Part shown: positions 1-11,450 of the stretch, in pieces
How positions within the stretch are numbered: position 1 is the first letter of the stretch
Layout: each line of letters starts with the position of its first letter
From: Zoroaster sp. YZ-2022
Lineage: Eukaryota; Echinodermata; Asteroidea; Forcipulatida; Zoroasteridae
Assembly: GCA_029582265.1 (NCBI GenBank)
Contig: CM055822.1
Location: 1,302,001 to 1,366,000 of the forward strand
Length of the DNA stretch: 64,000 nucleotides
Direction of reading: 5' to 3'
Made by a program: the position numbers and the translations under genes
The notes under the pieces: generated by a model
Databases searched by the model: none
What the model saw: the letters and a program-made list of their open reading frames with translations, nothing else
What the model was told of the DNA's origin: nothing

Positions 1-458
1 ATTTCAAACTCTTACCTACATCCAAGGGTGGAACCCAAGGGCAATAGGTGCTGCAGTGATCGGCCCTTCTCTCTCATTTCGTTCCACTATCACAGTACTA
101 TCTTCACGCCAAGTAATAATTCGCTCATTTTGAGTTCAGATATTTATCAACTGTGCACAATAATTGTACAATTTGTAATTGGTATAGACATTTGAACATT
201 TACAGATAGGTTATGATATTTTAATTTAATTACCTTTGGCAGAAACCATAACCAAGATTAAATGTAACGTATTGAACATTTGTAATTGTAATTCTTTGTA
301 ATGGTATTTCTTCTGTCGGGTGAAGCACCATAGAGCCAGTACACACTTCAGTAAGCTGAAACGTTCACATGTTGGTTTTTGTACATACATATTACCACCA
401 TACATATGTAGTCCAATGCACTCATATTTAACAGAATATAAGGATCAAGATATATGTG

Positions 459-676
459 TAGACTAATCCGGCGACCACTGTTTTCCGCCATTATTGCGGT
501 GGTAGCGCACTACATGCGTCATTCTTAAATACGCGGTACGTTAGCGTTTCGTCAAATTGAGTGCTCAGATTGGTTGACGAAGCACTGGATTGGGTAGAAA
601 ACGAACACTTGACGCAGAATGTAGGTACCACTGCAGTTATGGCGGTGCCCAGTGAACTGGTCGACGGATTAGTCTA
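459..676. mobile_element. Small inverted-repeat MITE with TA target duplication
   Basis: The ends are inverted copies of GACTAATCCG, each flanked by TA (459-460 and 675-676). The inverted similarity runs inward on both sides (CGACCACTG against CAGTGAACTGGTCG). There is no coding capacity. The TA duplication would suit a Tc1/mariner or related superfamily; the superfamily is inferred. Confidence 0.6.
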
Positions 677-1539
677 TAGAAACCAATCTGTGAAAGTTTG
701 AGCTTATTGCACTGTGTGTATGGAGATGTTTAGTAGTTCATTTGTACGTAGTCATAAAATATTGTACTATAATTTAATCAAAAAATACCACCGCAGACAG
801 AATGTTTTAAACATATGTTTTATACCATCATCAACTTTACACCAAGTCAGTTTGATTTAAAGCCGTGATCATTTTTTTTTTTTGGGTGGGGGGGAGATTA
901 TTAATGATTGATAGTGAATTTAAAACCACTTGAATTTTGGTCTAAAACACATTACGCATAATTATGTACAGTGTATATATTTTATAGCCCTAACTGGTTA
1001 CAGCCAGTCTTCATTCCGTCATAACCAAGACGTTTTTACGTCAGTGAGCGAGTGAAAACAGTACACTGATTTTGTTAGCGGCAATGTTACTCCAGTTAGG
1101 ATCATTTTACGAATAATTGGAAACTTGATAATACCTTTTAAAGGGAACGTCTATTTGTATTCTGTTCTGGTCTATGATTAATCTACAGTATTGAATCAAG
1201 ATATAGGCCTCGTCTACATCCAAGTAACGTTGTTTGAGATTATATACGTTGTGTCGGCGTTGTCAAATGGTGCCATGCAGATTTTTTCGAAACTTCGATC
1301 GACAAACACAAACTAAATGATGGTTCATCAATCAGAAACATTTCAAAGTACATTTGACAAAATCATGACCTTTATACTTAAGGAAATTTTATACACAATT
1401 TGGATCATCACTTTTTCAATTGTTGTATTACCAATAAAGTAGAATTTGAAGCTTTGCATGGTGGAAAACATGATAGTTATTAATGATAATTAGTGGAAAT
1501 TAGTGGTAGCACCACGCGATATCTGTAATGATTTGTAAC

Positions 1540-1603
1540 TGTGTGTTGGATCTGAGAAGAACCGCTTGTCAAACCAACGGTTCTTCTCAGAACCAACACA
1601 CAA
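1540..1603. repeat. Near-perfect hairpin
   Basis: GTGTGTTGG, a 2-base interruption and CTGAGAAGAACCG are followed about 10 bases later by the reverse complement CGGTTCTTCTCAG, an interruption and CCAACACAC. The stem is about 24 bp. It sits directly after a degenerate copy of the Penelope-like repeat, so it may be a repeat end rather than a functional RNA. Confidence 0.6.
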
Positions 1604-2000
1604 TAACAACTCATTAGAGATATTATATGCATGGTTCCAATGCCATATTTCTCCTAGATTACTAATGTTATACGTTAAATTTAATTAAACGTGTTACAAT
1701 TTCAATAAAGTTACAATTTAAAGTTTTACTCACAAAATTGAATACGTCAATATTACGGTATATCGTGTTCTTACAAATCGCAAAAGTCAACAAAGACGAC
1801 TCATGAGTGGGTTTCCTATAACTTACAGTTAACTGTAATTTTCCTCCCTGCCACAGAAAACCCAAACAACTTGCAATTATCCCTCAAATAACTCACAATA
1901 ACAGGAGTATTTTGTAATAAAAGGGATACGGTACACAAACAAATGCTTTCATAAAAGCAACACTGCTCGGATTATAATCTCAATATTGGGAAAAACAACG

Positions 2001-2174
2001 TAGACCGATCCAGATTTGACACCAGGCCCCGCCCATCCTTAGCAACGCCAAAAACTGTCGGTCAAGCCATCCGTGCCGCAATGAGCATTGCCAAGCGCAT
2101 GACCGACATAGCAACAGGAGGTGTAACCCTGTTGGGCAATATGTGATGTTTGATTGACAGGCAGGATCGGTCTA
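2001..2174. mobile_element. Short MITE with GACCGATCC inverted ends
   Basis: TAGACCGATCC at the left and GGATCGGTCTA at the right form inverted ends, with TA as the likely duplicated target. The interior is GC-richer than its surroundings and codes for nothing recognisable. Confidence 0.5.
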
Positions 2175-3046
2175 TCATCACCGTGCGGTGTCTAATTACA
2201 TACACATTATCTTACTGAACCCCGGTCTATCCAATGTCGCTGGTACAAGGGTAACGGCTCTTACAAGATATTGTGACGTAGAAAGGTATTATGGATGACC
2301 ATAATTAGTAAAACCAGTGCACCAGCCACAAATTATTGTGACCATTGTGGTTTCCACATTAAAGAGAAGGTACAGCTTTGGTAATGTTGGCAAAACTGCT
2401 TATGAGTGTAAGCTTACTTTCTTTGAATCGAGACATATAGCCTAGCTCAAGATAAATTTAGCTCAAGTTATGAGAAAAGTGTATAAAAAACATTCACAAA
2501 TTTTACAATGAACATTTTCCGTCTAGCAACGTTTTGAAAATATGTTGTTGCATATTTGTTTTAATTTATCTGAAATGCGAGCAGTTCCCGGCAATATGAT
2601 TTTTCACGATGATTGCTAGTTTTACCATTTTCACATCATGTACAACGTTCGGAAAATAATTCGGTAATATTGTAATCAGGTAAGTAACAAATGCTAAACC
2701 TTTGAAAATATGATTTAATTTAAATACTTTCCAATCAATGGAGAATGAAAATCATTTAAGAAAGATTATTAACTGACATCAACCTTCGATGACTTCAATT
2801 GACCTTGTAATTTCAAATGCCTGGAAGTTGAAATGTTCCAATGAGAGCTCTTGAAAATCAGACTGTAAAAGCGCCTTCTAATACGGTGCTGGGTCCGATT
2901 GAACACAGTGTCAAACGACCCATCGTCTTTGCTGATTTTGATTCACACAAGTTTTTGTAAATTTTTTCTTCCATTGCATTCTCATTTACTTTTACCAATT
3001 CGGGCATAAAACGTTTCTGAAATGCTACCCGGTGATCACATTTCTT
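2175..3046. other. Non-coding stretch with a dispersed-repeat copy
   Basis: About 2346-2450 is a reverse-complement copy of the dispersed repeat that is tandemly amplified at 55.4-56.5 kb (shared words GAAGGTACAGC, AATGTTGGCAAAACTGC). I see nothing else in the interval. Confidence 0.5.
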
Positions 3047-3291
3047 CTAGGGGAGTATAAATTCATTTTTCAATTTTAAAGAGGCAATTCGCCTTAGAAG
3101 ATTTACTGACTGACTAATAAGTAGCCGTTGGTCACTGGCACGTGTTCTTCCGCTATGATTATAACGTCTGTCAATCACGTTATAAAGCTTGAAGGTCGAT
3201 AAGGGGTAAAGACGCTTCGACACAGAGACGCTTAGAGGGGCCCCTCCGCTCCGCCGACCGTAGCGTGGGGGGTCAGACAGAGGTCTTCTGT
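3047..3291 (-). CDS. Candidate 3' exon of a secreted peptide-hormone precursor
   Basis: The reverse strand shows a good acceptor (CTATTTGCAG) at 3292-3301, then an open frame of 80 codons to a stop. Joined to the exon ending at 4060, the split codon becomes GAC. The protein then runs on with closely spaced dibasic sites: RR, PLSDPPRY, GRR, SGGAPLSVSVS, KR, LYPLSTFKLYNVID, RR. A glycine before RR after PLSDPPRY is the classic signal for a C-terminally amidated peptide. I do not recognise the peptide family. The PPRY ending recalls RYamide/NPY-like C-termini, but the rest does not match. The exon lies in locally GC-rich DNA that could be part of a repeat, so this is a candidate only. Confidence 0.38.
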
Positions 3292-4059
3292 CTGCAAATA
3301 GGTCAGTGTAAATCATTAGTAATGTGACACGGGATCTAATGGACGTCTAATCCAAATGGATGTTAAAAGGGTTAAGTGCTTGTATGTCAATTTATCATAC
3401 TTTGTGCATACCCCCCCCCCCCGCCCTCTTGGCAGTTATCGCCCCTTTGTGTTGTGCGTATTCTGCTCAGTTGCAATGAAATCGCCCGTTGGACGACTGA
3501 AGAGTGCAGAGGGCCGTCTAGCCGACCCCTAATATACCAATGAAAAAAAAAGTTCAAAGAATAGACCCTTATTATGGTGCAGCCATCTTGGTTTTTCTTC
3601 CATACAAATCCACGTGACCAAACCAAGGATCGAAGGAAAAAAGTTTGGCCCCTTTTATGTAACGAGAATAAGCACTTTAACTGTTATTGCAGTCAAGGAA
3701 TCTGACAAAGAAGGTCACAACATGATAAAGATCTATAATCCTCAGGATGTTATGTACACATTATTGAATAGGTCTAACTAGGGGCGGATTAAACATTTCA
3801 GTGGTGGGGGAAACTCCAAAAAGGTCCGAAATCTCAGATTGTTCTATTTTCACAGTGCTTTATTTTGCCCCAAAGTTGAGCAATAATTGGTGATTCTGGG
3901 CCGTAGATCTAAAAGGGGAAAAGTACTAGTTTTAAAAATGGATGCATGGTTGATTTTTAATTGTTATACGTGGGTAATTCTCAGGGTGAGTCGAACCCCT
4001 CTCCTCACCCACTCTTTTTGGTCACCCCCTGAATCTAACAATGACTGTGTTGGACTTAC

Positions 4060-4381
4060 CCGGTGGTGAGGCCCCAGTACCAGAGTCAGACATCGCGCTC
4101 GTGGCCGTTCCCTGATTAGCCAGCAACTCGTTGCAAGCATCTTGTAAATACGCCGGTAAAATTCTGCTCGGCTCACAGAGTTCAAGTGTTGCCTGCTGCT
4201 GTGTACCCGGTGTGGAGATGAGGACGGCGAAAGCCACCAACCCGGCCCAAGTCATCAGCGAGAAGGAGTTTCTACAGCACATTGTCAACAATAATCTAAT
4301 ACACGGTCTCGGGGCTAGATGTTTATCTCGGTTGAGATGCCGCTGCTGGCGGTGAAACGTAGACTTCTCCTCCTCGCTCAA
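4060..4381 (-). CDS. Candidate 5' exon (signal peptide) of the same precursor
   Basis: Open frame on the minus strand ending at a consensus donor (CCGG then GTAAGT, exon end 4060, phase 1). The frame can start at 4381. The Met at 4282 is more likely, because it puts a hydrophobic core (MTWAGLVAFAVLIS) about ten residues in, as in a signal peptide, and it has A at -3. After the core come Cys residues about 14 apart (LCEPSRILPAYLQDAC) and a Ser/Gly/Thr-rich linker. A phase-1 intron soon after a signal-peptide exon is common in secreted precursors. From the Met at 4282 the two exons give about 155 residues. No promoter or poly(A) site was identified. It could also be a chance open frame. Confidence 0.4.
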
Positions 4382-4399
4382 GAAGTTTGAAGAAATGGA

Positions 4400-6364
4400 C
4401 CAGAATCATTGGTGGAGTGGACTATAATCGAGAACATTTGTCACCTCTAAAAGTCCTCCTTATAACGAACATGTGGCCTGTTCATCTGTATATATATCGG
4501 CAAGAAGCCGTGTATACAACGTTGATTTATTCAGTTGAAACTTAAATTAACGATTATGCGGTATCACTTACTTGACAACTTTCGTCATTTCGTCTATAAC
4601 TCGGACCAATAGGAATAAAGAGGAACCCACGCACTGAAGTCGGTATTCTCACCGTCTGCTCTCAGTGCCATAAGACTGCATATTAATATGATCATTTGAC
4701 ATTTCTAACGACAAATCTGAACATATTATTTTGGTGGAGTTTTGTGTGAATTTTGTTTTTGTAACATGGTTCTTCAAAGCAACGTGTCCCCTTACGCTAA
4801 AGCCCACGCTATGACATACAATGTTAGAGCGTGCAATGTCATGAAGTATCATCAGAAGTCTACATCATATTAGCATACAGACATGCAGACAGAACACACG
4901 GAAAGACACCTCAGGATAAGTGTTAGGCTATTAAGGCCACATGTTGAAATGAAAAAAAAAATACAGAATATGCGTACGGATAACAAAGTATTGACCTAGG
5001 CTATATTAACACAATAACTTTTCATTGAGCTGGGGAGGGGAGGAATAAAACCTTTCATCATAGCCCGTATTTCAGAGGGATGGGGAAAACTCAAAAACAT
5101 ATCTTAGATGTTCCTCTTTTCACAGTACTTGTTGTGTTGCCTGTGAGCGACAAGCTTATTTTTATGCTTCCCGCCCTCTTTTCCAGCCTCATTGTATAAT
5201 ATCATAGCAACATTGACCGCGTATAACCATTTCTAACCATTCCCCATCCTCAGGTCACCATTAAGGGAAGGTTGACTCATTTCTTAATTCTTAGTCCCAT
5301 AATATAAGGAAAAAAATATAAGAAAAAAATCTGATTTCTACAAATCTGGTATCAAATGAATTTAAATGAATCAAACTATAGGAAAATCTCACTTTTGAAA
5401 ATTGGGTCCAAGTTTAGGGTTTTGCCAGAGCCAGTCACATAAACATGGGCATAGTAAGATTTTTGGACAAATTAGGCCTCATAAACGGGAAAATAGGGTG
5501 TCTTTAATGGAGAATACAATGGAATAGCCCCACTGTAATAATTTGTGTGCTCGTAATAAGTTTGTTTTTCCGAGGCGATATTTATTTGAGGAAATTGTCA
5601 ACTGCCCTCTCTATCAAAAATACTGTGCCAGAAAAGTCTTCAAAAGCATTGGTGATGGGTAATATCTCCCACACAAATAACAAGAAAGTGGTAGCAGCTG
5701 TTAAAGGGTTTCAAAAGAATCATCTTAATAAGACTGAAGTGGGTTATAAGAGGGTTTAACAATAAGACGAAAGTGTTGGCTTTCCAGTATACCGCTATTA
5801 AATATTTCCATATTCCCATTACGAATGCAGATCGGAAGCTAGAGTGCTGGGTTGAATGACTTTCTCAGCACAAAATATGAATTCTACTCCATTATGATGA
5901 AAATTACTTTGCAAGGGACAAAACAGTAATTGCCTTTCGACAAATAAGTTCGTAGGTTAGCGGCTTAGTGTAATGTGATCAAATGCTTTTAAAGGAGTCT
6001 CTGAGGAAATAAGGAACAAGATTGCATACATGAAAAATATACTAATGTATTCTGTCATTATGGTATGCTTTTGACCCGGGAAGCTCCGTGATTTCTTTGG
6101 AGAATAATTTGTTTTTATTAAACTCATAATAATTCAAGTGTTAGGCTGATTAATACACAACAACCACAGGGGTAATGTTAACGACAATCATAGCCGTCAT
6201 CATCTTCATCACAATGCCACCACCGTGGGGACTGTTTTCGAGACTGACTAGAATGAAATTTTGTCTCCGAGTTCAGTTGTGATGCAATTAGGCTACATGC
6301 TGCAATCACGTGTTGCACTCTACTCACGTGTGTCTGTTCCGAATTGAATCGAGTTTTTGCTCGG
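4400..6364. other. Non-coding interval
   Basis: No supported gene. At about 5395-5445 there is a fragment of the repeat whose inverted ends read GGTTTTGCCAGAG / CTCTGGCAAAACC (fuller copies near 11.1 and 31.55 kb). The open frames here are short and unrecognised. Confidence 0.5.
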
Positions 6365-6373
6365 TTACAATAT

Positions 6374-7075
6374 TAGACTTGGTTCCAAGTCTGTGATCGT
6401 GGTTTTATGTCTGCCTGAAGCCAATACGGCTCTGCAGTATCGCATTAAATAGCGCCCTCTTGTGTATTAACCTTCGACATTAACCTTCGATCAGACTTGA
6501 GAATGTTGTTCGTCGGTTTGTACACACCCTATTGCGAATTAGTCCAAAAGTGGACGGAACAATCTGATTGGTCGGAAAGCCTTCCATAACATGAATATTC
6601 AAACTAAACCTTCTACATGCAGTTGGAGGAGATGTACTCAACGATTCCATTTAAACTGTAGGTAAGACGTTTTTGTAGAGAAGGAATTATGTATTTTATT
6701 TTGTGCTTTTTTACAACTCTAAGATCTCATTAAATTTACCTATGATTTCAAATACTATTTACGTACCAAGCACTATACAAATTTAATATCGAATGAATAT
6801 TACAGTCTTTACAGAAAGAATTTTAAGCGAGTGTAACCTGTTAGTAATAGACGCGGCCTACAAGGTTTTTGTGGCCTCCTGATTGGCCATCTCTCTAGCA
6901 TCCGTATTATTATGTAATTTTTAGCTATGAAACATGAATATCCCACAAACACAAGAGGGTCAAGTCTGAGATCTCGCGAGTTAAGGGCTGTGTGATAGCC
7001 AGTAGGGGTAAACGGCGTTTTACGTAGCTGATGCAGACCAAAAAAAACGCGATCTCAGACTTGAAATCAAGTCTA
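6374..7075. mobile_element. Non-autonomous DNA transposon with 9-bp target duplication
   Basis: The ends are inverted (TAGACTTGG with CCAAGTCTG, against CAGACTTG with AAGTCTA). Each end is itself a small palindrome. The nine bases TTACAATAT occur directly outside both ends (6365-6373 and 7076-7084). A 9-bp duplication fits Mutator-like elements among others. No transposase frame is visible in its 702 bp. Confidence 0.65.
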
Positions 7076-7603
7076 TTACAATATCGGTCATAAAGCCAGT
7101 ATATACGTTTGGTAAAATGGCTATAAAAGAAACAAGATGGTACAGTATGTTATCAAACCGACCTGTGAAACTTTCAGCTTATTTCATTTTGTGTTGACGA
7201 GAAAAAAATGCATTTAGACTGTTTGTATTCGTTGCAATGCGGAATTTCTGTTTTCATGAAGTCAGTAGAAAAAATTTTAATTTAATTTTTTTTAAATAAA
7301 GGCACTAACAATACATCTCAAATTTTATTCATCTGAAAATTAGAACAAATATTCACGTTATGTTGATAAGTACAAAATGTACAAACCCTGCATGCAAATA
7401 TCTTTTTGAATGTAGGGCATAATTGTTATGTTGTATTTTTGGTTTTTCAGCGGGCGACAATTTTGTTTGTAATCGATAAACTTCCGTTTTCCTTGGTAAA
7501 TAATTCAATTTTAAATTAGATATTTCACATAATAATGGACCAAAGTATTGCTTACCCATTCATTCTTTATAGTTGCCGTTATTTGACAAACAATTCATAA
7601 ATA

Positions 7604-7642
<39 letters not shown>

Positions 7643-7645
<3 letters not shown>

Positions 7646-8219
7646 TGAGCCAAAAAAGAAACTTATAAAATTTTAACAGATCACCAAATAAAATTCTGTG
7701 CATGAAAATGTACCAAATTTGGATACAATATTACTGCAATGTATTGCTTCAAATGGCAGTCAATAACCAATTGTTTGCTTCAATGACACAAGAGAAATGT
7801 GCACTGACCCAAAGGACTTGCTGTTCCACATGTCACATTCTTCAGCTGCAGCCCTGTACACACATGCATGTTAGCCTTGGCATATCTGTTTCATTAGCAA
7901 TACTCAGAAGGACTAGAGCAACCCTGTATGAAGACTTGCAATCATGCAGGTAAGGGTGCAAATCCTTTACAAATTCTTTTGTTTCATTCATTGACATGCA
8001 TGTGTGTACAGGGCTGCAGCTGAATAATGTGACATGTGGAACAGCAAGTCCTTTGGGTCAGTGCACATTTCTCTTGTGTCATTGAAGCAAACAATTGGTT
8101 ATTGACTGCCATTTGAAGCAATACATTGCAGTAATATTGTATCCAAATTTGGTACATTTTCATGCACAGAATTTTATTTGGTGATCTGTTAAAATTTTAT
8201 AAGTTTCTTTTTTGGCTCA

Positions 8220-8222
<3 letters not shown>
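7643..8222. mobile_element. Mariner-type palindromic MITE in a TA microsatellite
   Basis: The arms are almost perfect reverse complements of about 228 bp (7643-7870 and 7995-8222), separated by a unique loop of about 125 bp. The ends read CACTGAGCCAAAAAAG and are flanked by TA inside a (TA)n tract. TA duplication and this terminus are typical of Tc1/mariner-derived foldback MITEs. The short open frame at 7702-7953 lies within the arm and is not a gene. Confidence 0.8.
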
Positions 8223-8229
<7 letters not shown>

Positions 8230-8253
<24 letters not shown>

Positions 8254-9060
8254 ATTTCTGAACAATTATTTAGCTGAAATTTATTATTTCCTTTCTACTC
8301 AGAGAGAAATAGTGAGATTAAAACAAACAAAATAATGGTGGATTCACACGAAAAAAAATAATTTTAAAAAGCCTAGTCCACCAGTGGTAATTACTTGAAT
8401 TGAAGGTAGTAATTATATTAAATATCCCGTCTAATTTCTTTAGAAATGTGAGAACAAAATATTTGTCCTGAAACTTTCAAAAAAGAATTCGTGGTACATC
8501 TAGACCTATTTCTATGTATGGGTGTCAATAATGACGTGTTAACTTACTTTGAATAAAAATGTTAGTTTTATTTGAAACTTTATAAGTAGGCCTATTTATA
8601 TTTAAATACCTGTAAGTTTTTTCTATACATTATATACAATAGGTTGACGTACAACAAAATGTTCGTCAAATGAATTTTGTATCAGTTTATAGCCAATGCC
8701 TTGACTTTCTCGAAGAATATTAATTTTGGTTTTTCAATCCTGTTGGTAAGTGCGACGTAATTCTTACATAAAACACGCCCACTTCGCACGTGCTGGCTCC
8801 AACGATTATCAGAAGCCCATTGGAAATGCATTGACCACCCTTTTCTTTAAGGATTTACGTAAGAAATTACAAAGCTCCAGACTTGCCTTTAACGTATGTG
8901 TTGCAAAGACTCAAAATCTTGACTCGAGACATAGACCTAATAATTGATCTCCATTTTAGAGATGAAGATCAATGATGATGAGATGGACCTAATACATTGG
9001 CGTCATAAAAGGCGCCCTCTCTCAGAGGTGAAAGAAGGTCACTCGTACGCGCACAGCTCG
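8230..9060. other. Non-coding interval
   Basis: AT-rich sequence without a recognisable gene or repeat that I could define. Confidence 0.4.
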
Positions 9061-9065
9061 CTCGG

Positions 9066-9472
9066 GCGCACACTTGACTGGTCCCCTGTCTTTATCCTCA
9101 AGGATTGGCGTACCATTCATGGGATTTCATTGGATACGTTGTGCTGAAGATCTGACGTCACGCTTCGAGGCTTGCGCCCAAGCTACCAACCAAGATCAAA
9201 GTTGAATCTCGGGGAAAACATGGCGGCCGTGGCCAGTATAGACGAGCCTCAAAGCGTTACGTCAGATCTTCAGGCTCGGCGCACGCTTGAGCCTGAATAT
9301 CTGACGACATGCTTTGAGGCTCGTGATTTACGTAGTACAATTACATTCGAAGCATTGCGTGCGTTACGGAAGATCTTTGGCACAACTTATCCAATGAAAT
9401 TGCTTGAATGGAACGGCCAGAGCCTGTCTCTATCCTTGATAGGATAAAAACAGGGGACCAGTCTAAGAGTGG
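9066..9472. mobile_element. Imperfect foldback element
   Basis: Left arm (ACTGGTCCCCTGTCTTTATC... TTTCATTGGATACGTTGTG... GAAGATCTGACGTCACG) and right arm are diverged reverse complements across about 400 bp. Related sequence occurs at about 22535-22640 (TATCCAATGAAATCC, GGACAGGAGACGTGACCAG). No target duplication could be fixed. The GC-rich open frames inside (8944-9447) are probably fortuitous. Confidence 0.55.
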
Positions 9473-9662
9473 GCTGCTTTTGCCTTGGAGTGAAGGTGCC
9501 CTTCGTCAGTTTGTGACTTCAATTATGCATATAGATCTGTTGTCATAAAAGCTATACATTTTGAAAACCTTTTTTTTTTTAATTAAAAAAAAAAAAAATT
9601 GTACAACAACCACTGCAAAATAGATACAGACAAAAATGTCCGTGGTGATCAATCGTTGCTAA

Positions 9663-10073
9663 TCAACTTGTGGTTTTTTCATTCTTGATATTGGCTGCAT
9701 TGAATCTCAGTGCAGAAAAACCAGGGATCGGCCCGCGTGTTACATCCCACAGGTTGGTTCCACCGATCACGGGCAGATGACAAGCCAGCTGATGGTTGAA
9801 GGATGGTTGTAAATACAGGCTACTTTGAGGAATGCTGGGTGGAGACGGCGTGGGGTGAAGAGAAGCTAACCGCGACTCAGCTGCTTTTACACCGGCACGT
9901 ATCTGGGCGTGCGCCGCCTGCTGGGACAAAGCCAACCTCCTTAACAGGGCGAGATTCCAGAGCTGTGCGTTGTCCGGATGACTGGCGGGATACGAGGAGG
10001 GAAAACTGCCCAGAAATGGCGGGAACCCTGTAGGCACTTCTGCAGTCTGCACTACGTTGGTTATGTTCTCTGG
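9663..10073 (-). CDS. C-terminal coding exon, possibly of the Pax gene upstream
   Basis: On the minus strand an acceptor (TTTTTGTTGTACAG) at 10074 is followed by an open frame of about 136 codons to a TGA. The protein starts PENITNVVQTAEVP and is rich in Pro, Ser, Ala and Leu (PPFLGSFPSSYP, PTPSPPSIPQSSLYLQP), ending NIKNEKTTS. Such composition suits the transactivation tail of a transcription factor. It lies downstream on the same strand of the paired-domain exon at 16.6-17.25 kb. If the Pax exon splices at its GTATAATG donor (phase 1), it does not join directly to this phase-0 exon, so at least one intermediate exon that I could not find would be needed. Assignment to Pax is inference. Confidence 0.5.
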   Translation of the reverse strand, partial: PENITNVVQTAEVPTGFPPFLGSFPSSYPASHPDNAQLWNLALLRRLALSQQAAHAQIRAGVKAAESRLASLHPTPSPPSIPQSSLYLQPSFNHQLACHLPVIGGTNLWDVTRGPIPGFSALRFNAANIKNEKTTS

Positions 10074-10573
10074 CTGTACAACAAAAATATTGACAAGTTC
10101 TTGTTATTTTGTACCCTTTTAATAATTTAGAACAATAATACTGGCAGTTATATCATCCAATAGTTTTGTGTTTCAGAAGTCTAATTTTTTTAACATTGTA
10201 ATGGGCTTATAAAGCCTGCAGCCAGGATCTCAATATTGCCTTTCAAAGGAAAGGACAGAGATGTGGGGTAGTTTTTGCGATTGTGAACAAATCGGCTCCA
10301 GTCGTTGGTTGAGCATTTTTGCGAGTGCGGTTGTCCGATTGCGAGTTCGGTTCACGTGACTGTCCCGACCAAACTTAACCGCGTTTTTTGCTCGGTTACA
10401 AGTGGTTCTTTTTTATTGTTCCTTTTTTAGCTAACAAGTTATTGAATGATTGTTCGTACAAGCTAATTATACAAGTTTATCAATCACGAGTAAGTTTCAT
10501 TTTGACAAAATTTAAATAACACGGTATATTTTAAGAAACATTGATGTTTAAGAGGATTGTCAAAATTGAGTAT

Positions 10574-10731
10574 GGTGTCACTGATGAGTATACGTCACTG
10601 ATGAGTATACGTCACTGATGAGTATACGTCACTGATGAGTATACGTCACTGATGAGTATACGTCACTGATGAGTATACGTCACTGATGAGTATACGTCAC
10701 TGATGAGTATACGTCACTGATGAGTATACGT
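10574..10731. repeat. 17-bp tandem repeat, about 9 copies
   Basis: The unit GTCACTGATGAGTATAC repeats almost without variation. Each junction creates TACGTCA. Confidence 0.9.
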
Positions 10732-11106
10732 ATGCGGGTGAACGAAGATGTGTTTTTGTTGAAAGTGAAATCTCAAAATATAAATATAAGTAGCCAGCCT
10801 TCAACCAACCCCCCCCCCATCACCCCGCCCTCTGTCTACCTCTGATACCATTTAGACCAACCCTGTTATCGCCTGAGTGCTTTTGCCGTGGCGGCTTATC
10901 GATTTATAGTATCGATTCCTATACTAGTCAACGGTGTGGCAAGTACTGTAAGGGTGAGTGGTTAGAAATTGACAGCAATTAATCGATACCACTAGATAAA
11001 GTACAGCCTCGGACTTAATGAAGCATGGACTAACCCCTAAATTAAGTCCTCTTCCTTTCTTAAGGTCTTCGGCTGGCGTCACTGATTATTGATTGTTGCT
11101 TGATGG

Positions 11107-11450
11107 TAAATTTTGACTGGCTCTGGCAAAACCCTAAACTTGGACTCAATTTTCAAAAGTGACCTCCCAAATTTATTGGTAAAATTTGTAGCTTTGCATG
11201 GTGAAGAGGATAAGTAAGACTAACTGCGGTGACACCATGTGAAATTCTCTATTGAGTAGTAATAATAAAAATTAACAATGTTCCCAACAACGTTTCAGGA
11301 TTTTTCTTTTTCCATCAAAATCTAGAGAAAATGCTCTATTTGGTGACATGGAAACTGGTCCCTCAAACTTGTCCCTGTGGTCAGTTTTTGACCTTTTCAT
11401 GGCTTTTGGTAAATGCCGAGAAGTTTCGGGTTTTTGCCGCGCCATCTTTC
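11107..11450. mobile_element. Inverted-repeat element with a nested Penelope-like insertion
   Basis: The ends read ACTGGCTCTGGCAAAACCC and, inverted, GGGTTTTTGCC. Compared with the copy at about 31557-31815, this copy carries an extra block at about 11176-11268 between matching flanks (CCAAATTTATTG and AAAATTAACAATGTT). The extra block is a truncated copy of the repeat best seen at 19.64-19.93 kb. Confidence 0.6.

Larger units (their letters stand above)
1..2000. other. AT-rich non-coding stretch with small repeats
   Basis: No convincing coding region. It holds a TA-flanked MITE at 461-674, a copy of a dispersed repeat at about 700-860 (compare 7125-7270 and 36890-36940), a weak copy of the Penelope-like repeat at about 1425-1535, and a hairpin at 1540-1603. 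The only open frame over 60 codons (1668-1865, minus) looks like chance. Confidence 0.6.

Noticed and set aside
3047..3291. CRH/DH44-type hormone (LSVS... RASDQRLL pattern)
   Set aside because: The resemblance is loose, needs gaps and lacks the amidation signal at the expected end. I kept only the general precursor call.
10574..10731. Tandem hammerhead ribozymes (CTGATGAG in each unit)
   Set aside because: No CGAAA partner or stem II exists in the 17-bp unit.
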